From: Paragordius varius
Lineage: Eukaryota; Nematomorpha
Assembly (NCBI GenBank): GCA_964247055.1
Contig: OZ176057.1
Location: 6,138,001-6,202,000, forward strand
Direction: 5' to 3'
Length of the DNA stretch: 64,000 nt
Below, piece after piece: positions 10,810-20,348 of the stretch; position 1 is the stretch's first letter; each line of letters starts with the position of its first letter. Below the pieces are notes generated by a model. That model searched no databases. It was given only the letters and a program-made list of their open reading frames with translations, and was not told where the DNA came from. Made by a program: the position numbers and the translations under genes.

Positions 10810-12170
10810 ACTGATTATAAGAACTGATTAATAAAAACAACTGATTTATAAAAACAACTGATTTATAAAAACAACTGATTTATAAAAACAACTGATTTAT
10901 AAAAACAACTGATTTATAAAAACAACTCATTTATAAAAACAACTCATTTATAAAAACAACTCATTTATAAAAACAACTGATTTATAAAAATAACTGATTT
11001 ATAAAAACAAATGATTAATAAAAACAAATGATTAATAAAAACAACTGATTAATACAACTGATTAATAAAATCAACTGATTAATAAAATCAACTGATTAAT
11101 AAAATCAACTGATTAATAAAATCAACTGATTAATAAAATCAACTGATTAATAAAACAACTGATTAATAAAATCAACTAATTAATTAAAACAACTGATTAA
11201 TAAAAACAACTGATTAATAAAAACAACTGATTAATAAAAACAAATGATTAATAAACACAACTGATTAATAAAAACAACTGATTAATAAAAACAACTGATT
11301 AATAAAAACAACTGATTAATAAAAACAACTCATTAATTAAAACAATTGTAATTAAAAACAACTGATTAATAAAAACAACTGATTAATAAAAACAACTGAT
11401 TAATAAAAACAACTGATTAATAAAAACAACTGATTAATAAAAACAACTGATTAATAAACACAACTGATTAATAAACACAACTGATTAATAAAAACAACTG
11501 ATTAATAAAAACAACTGATTAATAAAAACAACTGATTAATAAAAACAACTGATTAATAAAAACAACTGCTTAATAAAAACAACTGATTAATTAAAACAAC
11601 TGATTAATTAAAACAACTGATTAATTAAAACAACTGATTAATTAAAACAACTGATTAATTAAAACAACTGATTAATTAAAACAACTGATTAATTTAAACA
11701 ACTGATTAATTTAAACAACTGATTAATAAAAACAACTGATTAATCAAAACAAATGAATAATTAAAATAACTAGTTGAATAAAAACAACTGATTAATAAAA
11801 ACAACTGTTTAATTAAAACTGATTAATAAAAACAATTGAATAATTAAAATAACTAGTTGAATAAAAATAACTGTTAATAAAATAAATGATTAATAACAAC
11901 TGATTAATAAAAATAACTGATTAATTAAAACAACTGATTAATTAAAACAACTGATTAATAAAAACAAATGATTATTTAAAACAATTTAAAACAACTGATT
12001 AATAAAAACAACTGATTAATAAAAACAACTGATTAATAAAAACAACTGATTAATAAAAACAACTGATTAATAAAAACAACTGATTAATTAAAACAACTGA
12101 TTAATTAAAACAACTGATTAATTAAAACAAATGATTACTAAAACAATGATTAATAAAAACAACTGATTAA
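10810..12170 (+). repeat. Minisatellite S2, 17-bp unit
   Basis: Roughly 75-80 units of aacaactgattaataaa-type sequence. Subtypes occur in blocks (atttataaaaacaactg first, then taataaaatcaactg, taataaaaacaactg and taattaaaacaactg), which shows local expansion by unequal exchange or slippage. Each unit carries caactg, an E-box-type hexamer, next to gattaat, but no function is implied. Confidence 0.95.
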
Positions 12171-12304
12171 AAATCTTTTAAAATTATTTTAAAAAATTCA
12201 ACGGTTTCAATAATGTTAAATATATATTTTAAAATAAAATTTCTGTTTAATATAACTATAATAATAAATTACTTATTTGAATTATAAAACAGTAAAAAAA
12301 TTAC

Positions 12305-12388
12305 CGAATTCCGAAATATCAAGTTAAAATCTATTCATTTATGATTCGTTTCAGTTTTTCCGCAAATAATTGATTGAGGCAATACATT
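12305..12388 (-). other. Exon-like cassette C3 (84 bp)
   Basis: On the minus strand, the acceptor is tatttatttttttag and the donor gaattcg|gtaattttt. It begins aatgtattg, and the ATG one base in opens MYCLNQLFAEKLKRIINE and then stops. Joined in phase to the possible first exon at 13742-13777, it would read NVLPQSIICGKTETNHK and stop, giving a 29-residue peptide. No homology is recognised. Confidence 0.4.
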
Positions 12389-12639
12389 CTAAAAAAATAA
12401 ATATATAAATTGATAAATATAAACGATTAATTACAATATAATAATTCAAAAAAACGCTATTTAAGAATGAATGATATGTTTTGTGTTTAAATATTTAAAA
12501 AACCGATTTGCGGACATTTTATTAAGCAATTTTGTAGAATTGAGTGAAGTCATATATACAATTTAAGCATTTTTCAAAAAACTTGCGATTTTTAGGCAAT
12601 TATTATTATCTACAACATTTGGATTTATAGGCATATTTT

Positions 12640-13600
12640 TAACTAATTTTTACCTAATTATAAGTATATTTTTAGCAGATTATAAGTATATTTTAACTGA
12701 TTTTAAGGAAATTTTTAGCAAATATTAACAAAAGTTTAATCGATTTTTAACAAATATTAAGGCAACTTTAACCGATTTTTAGCAAATTTTAAGGAAACTT
12801 TAACCGATTAGCAAATTTTAAGGAAACTTTAACCGATTTTTAGCAAATTTTAAGGAAACTTTAACCGATTTTTAGCAAATTTTAAGACAAATTTTAACCG
12901 ATTTTTAGCAAATTTTAAGAAAACTTTAACCGATTTTTAGCAAATTTTAAGGAAACTTTAACCGATTAGCAAATTTTAAGGAAACTTTAACCGATTAGCA
13001 AATTTTAAGGAAACTTTAACCGATTATTAGCAGATTTTAGAAATGTTTAACCGATTTTTAGCAAATTTTAAGGAAACTTTAACCGATTTTTAGCAAATTT
13101 TAAGAAAACTTTAACCGATTAGCAAATTTTAAGAAACTTTAACCGATTTTTAGCAAATTTTAAGGAAACTTTAACCGATTTTTAGCAAATTTTAAGAAAA
13201 CTTTAACCGATTTTTAGCAAATTTTAAGGAAACTTTAACCGATTAGCAAATTTTAAGGAAACTTTAACCGATTAGCAAATTTTAAGGAAACTTTAATCGA
13301 TTTTTAGCAAATTTTAAGGAAACTTTAATCGATTTTTAGCAAATTTTAAGAAAAGTTTAATGGATTTTTAGCAAATTTTAAGAAAACTTTAACGGATTTT
13401 TAGCAAATTTTAAGGATACTTTAACCGATTTTTAGCAAATTTTAAGGTAACTTTAACCAATTTTTAGCAAATTTTAAGGAAATTTTAACCGATTTTTAGC
13501 AAATTTTAAGGTAACTTTAACCAATTTTTAGCAAATTTTAAGAAAACTTTAACCGATTTTTAACAAATTTTAAGGAAATTTTAACCGATTTTTGAAATTT
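12640..13600 (+). repeat. Minisatellite S3, 32/28-bp unit
   Basis: About 30 units of gatttttagcaaattttaag plus gaaactttaacc. A shorter 28-bp form lacks a tttt. It degenerates at both edges. It shares the tttttagc core with S1, so the two may have a common origin. Confidence 0.94.
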
Positions 13601-13741
13601 ACAACCTTTAACCAATTTTTATAACTTCTAATTGATTTTTAAACAATTTCTCACTTTTTTTAACAAACTTTTAACAGTTTTTAATAATTTTAGTATATAT
13701 TTGCGAAACTTTAAAACCATTTTTATTATTTTTTAAACTAC

Positions 13742-13777
13742 CTTAAGAAGTTTTATGCATGAAAAAATAGAAGACAT
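13742..13777 (-). other. Possible first coding exon for the cassette transcript
   Basis: On the minus strand, ATG opens 12 codons (MSSIFSCIKLLK) directly followed by a donor-like cttaag|gtagt, with a stop codon five codons upstream in frame. It lies upstream of C3 on the same strand. Splicing is inferred only. Equivalents are 29924-29959 (minus) and 51982-52017 (plus). Confidence 0.2.
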
Positions 13778-14463
13778 GAAAAGAAGGCGTTATATCAATG
13801 AATAAACGTCAGAAAATCCCAAGAAACCAATTTGTTGTGCATATTTAAATACTAGGAATTTTTTAGAGGAGAGGTGGCCAACACGCTGCTCTCCAAAATA
13901 TTGAGACTGCACGAGTTTTAAGAAAATTTAAGGGAAATTCACTATCTTAAACAAATTTCTGAACGGAATTTTAAGGAATTTTGACAATTTCCCAAAAAAT
14001 GATAATAAAATAGTGGTTTCTACAGCATCATTTTTTATATCTAATAAAATTTTAGTTAATGCGGCCCGCGAAGCCATATAATATGAATTTATTTGTTAAG
14101 AAATTAAATTTTATAGGACAAGCATGCACAATAACAACATAAGTACGTACACCTTTATATGTTAACATTTCCTCTCCCTTATCAAAATTTTTTTACATGA
14201 TTTTAGAGAAAAAAATTCAATACAAAAATATTTTACCAAGTGCTAAATATGTAAAATTATTTTAAATTGCAAGGATATTTTAGATTTCAAAACAGGCAAG
14301 CATCTAAATAATTTTAACAAATGTTCACCTTTCTATTTATTTCATCTTCCTTAAACAAATGAAAAAAAAATAAATTATAAAAGATCAAGAAACCCACTTG
14401 TTAGCAATATATTACTATAGTAATTAAACATGTATTTATTTTTTTAAAAAAAATGGAAAATTA
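13778..14463. other. Non-coding, little seen
   Basis: AT-rich. A short hairpin-forming patch (ggagag...gctctcc) lies at about 13868-13896, and a gcggcccgc patch at about 14061. No tRNA-like or coding structure was found. Equivalents are 29960-30645 and 51296-51981. Confidence 0.5.
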
Positions 14464-14647
14464 CAGTATAATTAAAAAAATATTACTGGGTTTGTGTTAA
14501 TGTATTTGCCAGATAGAATTCTCAATTAAATTATAGGCTAATAGCAAGAAAAGATTCTTCTTGTTGAAGTCAATAAATGTTCTTTACTATCAATCGTATC
14601 TGACAATATTTTAATGCAAACCCAGCAATGCATTTGTAATTATACTG
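14464..14647. mobile_element. 184-bp MITE, Tc1/mariner type
   Basis: Terminal inverted repeats of about 50 bp: the left end cagtataatta...tactgggtttg matches the reverse of the right end (caaacccagcaatg...taattatactg). TA flanks both ends (14462-14463 and 14648-14649), the target duplication of Tc1/mariner elements. There is no coding capacity. The arms differ at several sites, so the insertion is not brand new, and it predates amplification of the unit. Confidence 0.85.
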
Positions 14648-15010
14648 TATATATATATATAAAACATGCAAAACTTACATATATTGTTTGATGATTACAA
14701 TTTTATTGGAACGAATTTTCCCATCATTTCAGTCGTATAATATCAACCATGTTTGCAATAATTTGTCTTTTAATTGGTGGTTATATTGTACATTGTTTCT
14801 AGGATTAGGTTGGACAGTTTCCTTTTTTTTCAATTAACAATGGTAGTATTCTAATAATTAAATAAAAACAATTTACTTTATATAGATAGTAATGGCAATA
14901 CATTGTATAGCAAAGGGAAGTTGCATATGCACCCAATCTATCCACAGGATCTCAAAAAATGTGCGAGGAAAAAAAAATTAAATAAATCAAAAAAAGTAAA
15001 ATTTTCGCCC

Positions 15011-15018
15011 TTTATATA
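15011..15018 (-). promoter_or_regulatory. TATA-box-like element, minus strand
   Basis: On the minus strand cggcctatataaagggcg is a canonical TATA box in a locally GC-rich setting, unusual here. It faces toward the possible first exon at 13777 and the cassettes, but more than 1.2 kb away. No transcript evidence. Equivalents are 31193-31200 and 50741-50748 (plus). Confidence 0.25.
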
Positions 15019-15065
15019 GGCCGAAATGTATATGTAATCTTTTTATCCAATCAAATTAATGTGTG

Positions 15066-15240
15066 CATTTGCGCCTTTTTCTCCCCCCTTCTGGAAAAAT
15101 GTTTCTTCACATATCTTTCGTTTCCCTCTCTTATTATTCCTATTATGTATTATATTACTTATTCCCTCCCTTTCTTTACTGCGCATTAACATTGTTTGGG
15201 CGCCTCTATTTTATTATTCCCTCTCCCCCCCATGTGCACA
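15066..15240 (+). other. Pyrimidine-rich tract
   Basis: The strand is strongly biased to C and T (tttttctccccccttctgg, ttccctctcttattattcct). Two open frames here (15059-15271 and 15063-15266) are by-products of this composition. Such tracts can form triplex structures. Equivalents are 31248-31422 and 50519-50693. Confidence 0.6.
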
Positions 15241-15271
15241 TTCCAATAAAACATATTACATTATAATATAG

Positions 15272-15288
15272 CATCCATCCATCCATCA
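15272..15288 (+). repeat. CATC microsatellite
   Basis: About four units of atcc, followed by a short AT run. Equivalents are 31454-31470 and 50471-50487. Confidence 0.8.
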
Positions 15289-15503
15289 TATATATATAAA
15301 TAAATCTTTTTTCATTATTACAATAATAATGTTATTTGGCTGGCGCCTATAAAGAATGTAAATCGTATTCAGAGAAAAATATGTTAAAAAAATATGGCAA
15401 TAATATTTTAACAATCTCCCTCTCTCTATTAATAATAAATGATAAATTTAAATTTATTTTCATACTTGAATGTTTGATTACACAAATGGCTAATATCATC
15501 AAA

Positions 15504-15527
15504 AATTAATTAATTAATTAATTAATC
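15504..15527. repeat. TTAA microsatellite
   Basis: About six units of ttaa. Equivalents are 31686-31709 and 50232-50255. Confidence 0.85.
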
Positions 15528-16589
15528 TAATTTGTTTCAATATTAAAATAACAAATTTTAATAGAGGTATTTAAGTTTTAACCTGTGTAATTTGATTAAT
15601 ATATTGGTTCATAATTTAGTGATCTTGGAATTTTTTTTCTAAAATAACGCAGATGGTTTTTAAAAAGTTTATAGATTATTATCTAAAAGATTTATAATTA
15701 TTTTAATTTTATGCTTTGTGCAATCAACTAATATCAATTTAATGTTAAAATCAAATACATCATATAATAAGCTTTCAACAACAAGAGCTCTGATTTTTTT
15801 GGATTTCCATTTCATTAAAATCAATCATCACAGATAGTTTATTTAGGTAAAAGATATTTAAAGTGTGCTTACGATAATTACCAATATATGATAATTCTCT
15901 ATTAATTTATACTAATATATATATTAATTTTAAAATGGGAATCAATCAAATATAAGTTATTATTCTGTTTTAATTCAATTAAAAAAATATGTAAATAAGA
16001 TTGAAAATAAGTTATGTCCTGTGGGGATAAGGGTTAAGGTAAGAAGTTTGGTTTCAGTTTTTAAACAGAAAGCTGAAAATCTGTTTTTCATTAAGAGTTA
16101 TCTGTATTAAACCAAAATTTAAACTTTTTTTATAGCATAGAACGATACAGAATATCTGGGAATGGCTAACTTAACATTCAATAACCTTTAAAAGTGTAAT
16201 AATTCTCAATTGAGAAATGGTTGAATCCTAACAATTTTATTTAAAATTAAAACATCGTTCATGCGAAAATGTCTTTAGAATTAAACAGGAATCAACAGTT
16301 TAGGTTAAATATTAACTAATCTTTCAAAAATCAATCAAAAGAGTTTCTTCATTTAATAATTATGTATAACCACACGACAATAACATGAACTAACTAAAAC
16401 ACGATATCAATGTTGGATAAAAATATCAATAAATTCCTCAACTTTTTTAATAATTAGTTCCCGTTAGCTGAAAAAGCTGAATATAAATCTTATTTTAAAA
16501 CAATAGGCATTTCAAATTCTTTACTACGATTTAAAAAACCAATAAAAATATTTGGTTATATGGTAAAAAATGTAAATTATTTCAATCCT
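15528..16589. other. Non-coding, no feature seen
   Basis: AT-rich with no open frame of note, repeat or RNA gene that I can support. Equivalents are 31710-32771 and 49170-50231. Confidence 0.55.
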
Positions 16590-16722
16590 TAGTTTATGTA
16601 AGGTTTCGAGTTTGTGGGCTAGGGTTAGGGTGAGGGATTGGAGTTGGTTCATTTCCTTAAAGAAGTCCGCAGGACTTCCTCGGGCTGCGTAGCAGGCCGA
16701 GACCCACGCATTTTCTTTTTAC
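16590..16722 (-). repeat. Telomere-like repeat block, inverted orientation
   Basis: On the minus strand: ctgctacgcagcccgagg, gaagtcctgcggacttc (16662-16678), aaccaactccaatccctcac, then ccctaaccctagccc. This is the same order as at 7778-7862, but on the opposite strand and about 8.8 kb away. It is the fullest version of the family. Confidence 0.8.
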
Positions 16723-17394
16723 TTATACCTTATATTTATGGTGGATAATTATGTACTTGAATATAAAAATATCATTTTAACATTATTTATAATAGAGAGA
16801 TAGGTAAAATATGTTGAATTGTTTTAGGAAATAATTAGAGATCGGTGTAAAGAGCATTGGATACATTAAGCTATAAGGAATTACAAAGATTACATAATGT
16901 TTACATTTAATTTTTATTATCCAAATCTTAATATATATATTATATAGTTTAGGCATAGTTATATAATTTTTATCTACTTTAATGAAAATGTGTTGGCTAA
17001 AAATTATTGGCAAGTATTCTGCTAATTATATATTGATTTTCAAATAAATAAAACTTTTCCAACAAATCTTATATTATTTTTAGATGTTTTTTTAAAAAAT
17101 TAAAAATTAATTACTATTTAAAACTAGAATGCTTTGTCCAAACTAGACCACTTAAATTTAAAAATAGGAAATTAATGATAAACATAGCTAAATTCAAAAA
17201 TTATTTCTTTTTTAATTGTATATTCATGGCATTATAAGTTTAATTATTAAAAATTTTAGGTTTCTGCAGGAAAAATTGTGCATTGCTCTAAGTTACATGG
17301 TGTCAAGAATAAAATGTTAAATAAGGAAATTATATTTAATCATTAATATATGTGCAAGATTTATTTATATGTTTTTGGCGTCAAATAAGATTCA
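16723..17394. other. Non-coding, no feature seen
   Basis: AT-rich. A 76-codon frame (16783-17013 minus) has chance-like composition and no recognisable motif. Equivalents are 32905-33576 and 48365-49036. Confidence 0.55.
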
Positions 17395-17500
17395 TAGAAA
17401 TTTTATTTGTAAGCTAAGGTTAGGTTAGATATTAGAGTTGGTTCATTTATCTAAAAAAGTCCGCAGGACTTCTTCGGGCTGCGAAACAGGCTAAGAACAT
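17395..17500 (-). repeat. Second telomere-like block, decayed
   Basis: On the minus strand cagcccgaagaagtcc, gcggacttttttag and aaccaactctaatatc; the ccctaa part is degraded. The palindrome aagtccgcaggactt is at 17457-17471. Confidence 0.75.
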
Positions 17501-18878
17501 CCGTTGTTGTTTTAGATTTAAATTTAATTAAAATCACTATAACATCGCTCATATACAAATACAAAAATTAATTTTATCAAACAAGGATATTATTCCTAAC
17601 AAAACCATTTATGAAACCAAAAAATTGGTTATAATATAGTATTTTTATCACAAATAAAAATTCGAAATAGTTTAAAATAAATTTTTCAGATAATAGTAGT
17701 AGAACAAAATCAATATTGAAAGTTCAGCTCTATGTAAGGTATTGCAATTGTTTTAGGTTCAAAAGAAGACTTGTAAAGCAATAAAGTATTAAAATTTAGG
17801 TCAAAATATTTAATTTTAAGGATTGTAAATATCGGTGTTAATACTCTCAATATATATAATAAAGATTAAAAAATGAGGATCTGGTCAACTTGCATATATA
17901 TATATATTATATAATTTTATGAATATATAATTATTTAAAGCTTTTATTATTTTATTTTGGTATAATAGTGATTAATATTGGTAAGCAAATAACCTTGAAA
18001 TCATAATAATATTTACCCATATATATATATATATATATGAATGAGTTATCAGACCTTCACAGATATAATTACCCATGATGTAATATATAAGAGGCATCAA
18101 TACAATTTAAATATAAAATATCCATATTAAAAAAATTTATTTATATTCTCATCTTTATTGGAGTCAAAAATATTTTTGCCATACTACATAAATTATATTT
18201 AAACATCAACATTAACGATATAAGCTAATTTTATTTAAGTCCAAATTTTTTAATCCAAATTAATTTCTTTTATGCTAGGTGGTATTCATACATACATAAA
18301 TTCAAAAATTTGCTTCACAATACAAAATTACTCTTTCGGGCAGAATGGTTCATTATATGTTTACTTTGTTTCGAAAAAGTTATGGCATTTAGAATGCGTC
18401 GTTTAGTTGAAAATATTTTACAGTTTTCAATGGATTTACGAATTGAACAAACTAAAACTTCAACTTTATTCGAAAAGCAAATGTGGGCCTGATTCCGTAT
18501 CAAATATGGAAGTTAAGCGTAATATTTGGATCTTGCAGTATGTAGCAAATATAAATGTTATTTTTGTTTTTACAATTTTGACCTTTGTAAACTTTAATGA
18601 CAATCAATATATCTACCCCTTATTTTGCAATTGAAAATGTTTAAAATTTTTTGAAAAATCTTTTAAGTTTGCAAATATGGTTGCCATTTGTAAAAAAAAA
18701 TAGTTTTTATATTTTATAACGTATTTTCCGTGTATTTTTTAATATTTACTGTATATGTAACGATTTTGCTGATAAATATTTCACATATTTGTCTAATTCA
18801 CTTCCTTAACAAACCAACATTATTTCTAATTAAATCCTTTTTTATCATTTCCTGTTTTTTCTCTATATATCTGTGTAG
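17501..18878. other. Non-coding upstream of Lys-rich exons
   Basis: AT-rich. It contains an AT microsatellite at 18019-18038 and a shorter one at about 17895-17906. An overlapping pair of open frames at about 18310-18503 is less AT-rich and might hide an exon, but the two strands are open equally and no motif is recognised. Equivalents are 33683-35060 and 46881-48258. Confidence 0.45.
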
Positions 18879-19013
18879 GAAATCATAGGAACGAACATAT
18901 ATAATCAAAACAAGGCTTCCTCCCCGTTTTTGCGACAATGTTGCTGGCAAACAATGTCATTACATTATTCTTTAGTCTCATTACATAGGCCTTTTTCAAA
19001 TTTTGGCTATTGA
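18879..19013 (+). CDS. Candidate exon, 44 codons, unrecognised
   Basis: A strong acceptor (pyrimidine-rich, ending ctgtgtag at 18878) is followed by 44 open codons beginning EIIGTNIYNQNKASSPFLRQ, up to TGA at 19011. The base composition is less AT-rich than its surroundings. It lies just upstream of exon X, but the two frames differ, and a donor inside this frame is not obvious (possible gt at about 18947 or 18956). It could be an alternative exon of the Lys-rich gene or chance. Copies are at 35061-35195 and 46746-46880 (minus). Confidence 0.2.
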   Translation, partial: EIIGTNIYNQNKASSPFLRQCCWQTMSLHYSLVSLHRPFSNFGY

Positions 19014-19034
19014 ATTTGCCTTCATTCCTACTCG

Positions 19035-19122
19035 ATGAAGATATTAAACAGATTTATTCAAATGTTGGCCAAGGATGAAAAGATTTGTGATATTGTGCGC
19101 AAACGGAAAAAGAATAAAAAAG
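19035..19122 (+). CDS. Lys-rich-tailed protein, candidate upstream exon X (copy 1)
   Basis: The open frame FIQMLAKDEKICDIVRKRK ends at AAAAAAG|gtatta in the phase needed to join exon Y of the next unit (acceptor ctag). In-frame sequence upstream is closed by TGA near 19011, so the exon starts after that, perhaps at the acceptor aaacag ending 19051 or with the ATG at 19035. In this copy exons Y and Z would fall in the 200-N gap. Function is not recognised. Confidence 0.5.
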
Positions 19123-19290
19123 GTATTATTCAAATAATATTTAAAATAAAATTTTTAAATGTGTTCAAGTTTGTTAACTTTGAAGATTTAAAATATACCT
19201 TTATTTACTGTGGCAAAGTTTATTACTTTTTGTAGTTTTGATTACCTTATCGAACTGTATGCGGGTAGATATGGTGGGATATATTGCACT

Positions 19291-19850
19291 TTAAGAGTGT
19301 CCTTGAACACTTCAGGTTTGTCCTTTGACTTTTTTGTTTTGTTTTTAACTTTTATCTTCCACTCGGACATCATTCAATTTTATCGTTTTTAACTTATTTT
19401 TTATTTTAAATTTTAAATCAATATCAACTTCATGATTAAGCAAGTTAATCTTTATTAATTCCCTAAAATTATTTGGAATTTATAAGATTTTAACGACTAA
19501 TTATATATAAGTTTCTGGTTTATTATTACAATTTTTCATTGAAAACATGTTAAGTTATAATTTTGTTGGATTGGAAAAAATTATTTCATTAAAAAAGTGG
19601 TTTTTGAATAAATTATTTTTTTTAAATGAATAAATATATAATAAATAAACAGAATTAGGTTAAAAATTAATAAAATAAAACCTACATCCAAAAATTATGG
19701 TTAATACAAAATTTAAAAATTTTAAGGATTAACTTGAGGTGTTTAAGGACCAACTTGAAGTGTTTAAGGACCGAAGTGTTAAAGGACCAACTTAAAGTGT
19801 AACAACTTAGAGTGTCTAAAGAACTTAAAACGTTTATGGACACTCTGAAT
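19291..19850. repeat. Foldback of degenerate about 20-bp repeats
   Basis: The left arm 19291-19342 (gagtgtccttgaacacttca) is complementary to repeats in the right arm 19723-19850, with a spacer of about 380 bp. It sits inside the X-Y intron of the Lys-rich gene. It resembles a foldback-type DNA element with short internal repeats, though no target-site duplication was established. A related single copy of the motif (aaggacaagcttaagtgttt) is at 5764. Confidence 0.5.
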
Positions 19851-20128
19851 AATTTATTTATCACACAAGTCATAAATCAATATTGCAAATATTTTTTAGA
19901 TGAATTTTTTTAAACTATGTTATTGCTTTCACGGTTCCATTTAGGGTATCATAGTGTTCCATGCTCATTTTTGCTTCATTTTTTGTATCAAGCTACTGAT
20001 TTCAGTACTAAACGGTTTTTGCAAATCAAAATCATTATTAAAGTCCATTTAGCAGTTTATTTTATTATAAAACTTGATCACGAGAGATGCCTGAAGTCGT
20101 ATTATGCGTTAACATACATTCTTTCATT
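19394..20128 (+). repeat. Start of second unit copy (unit 1-735), cut by gap
   Basis: This matches 1-735 with an offset of 19,393 and runs directly on from copy 1. It is direct evidence of head-to-tail repetition inside one contig without an intervening gap. It holds intron sequence of the Lys-rich gene and the right arm of a degenerate short repeat, but no exon. Confidence 0.97.
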
Positions 20129-20328
20129 NNNNNNNNNNNNNNNNNNNNNNNNNNNNNNNNNNNNNNNNNNNNNNNNNNNNNNNNNNNNNNNNNNNNNNNN
20201 NNNNNNNNNNNNNNNNNNNNNNNNNNNNNNNNNNNNNNNNNNNNNNNNNNNNNNNNNNNNNNNNNNNNNNNNNNNNNNNNNNNNNNNNNNNNNNNNNNNN
20301 NNNNNNNNNNNNNNNNNNNNNNNNNNNN
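20129..20328. other. Assembly gap of exactly 200 N
   Basis: Two hundred Ns join unit position 735 to unit position 4147. The round length looks like a scaffolder's fixed gap, so the true distance is unknown. If the tandem repeat continues here, about 3.4 kb (Lys-rich exons and ALP exons c-e) is missing. Confidence 0.99.
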
Positions 20329-20348
20329 AATTTTTAATAAATACTAAC

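Larger units (their letters stand above)
1..19393 (+). repeat. 19.4-kb tandem unit, copy 1 (reference copy)
   Basis: The sequence from base 1 restarts at 19394, so the period is 19,393 bp. The window edge is an arbitrary point in the unit: a gene with exons at about 19.1 kb continues across the restart to exons at 905-1663. The unit contains two convergent gene ends, inverted repeats, a telomere-like repeat cluster, three minisatellites, exon-like cassettes and a MITE. Copy 1 is near-identical to the other copies. Differences I saw are a T for G at about 1201 and a 14-base G run where the inverted contig has 17. Confidence 0.97.

Noticed and set aside
10810-12170. CRISPR-like regular repeats
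   Set aside because: There are no unique spacers; the repeats are directly adjacent, as in a minisatellite, and the DNA is eukaryotic.
13868-13896. tRNA or small RNA gene at the ggagag...gctctcc hairpin
   Set aside because: Only a 6-7 bp stem, with no cloverleaf, box A/B or T-arm.
15059-15271. Two overlapping hydrophobic frames of 70 and 67 codons
   Set aside because: Both arise from the pyrimidine-rich tract and overlap in different frames on the same strand.
18484-18540. 5S rRNA-like patch (ggaagttaagc, then atttggat)
   Set aside because: Eleven bases resemble the 5S internal promoter with one mismatch, but spacing and all other 5S features are wrong.
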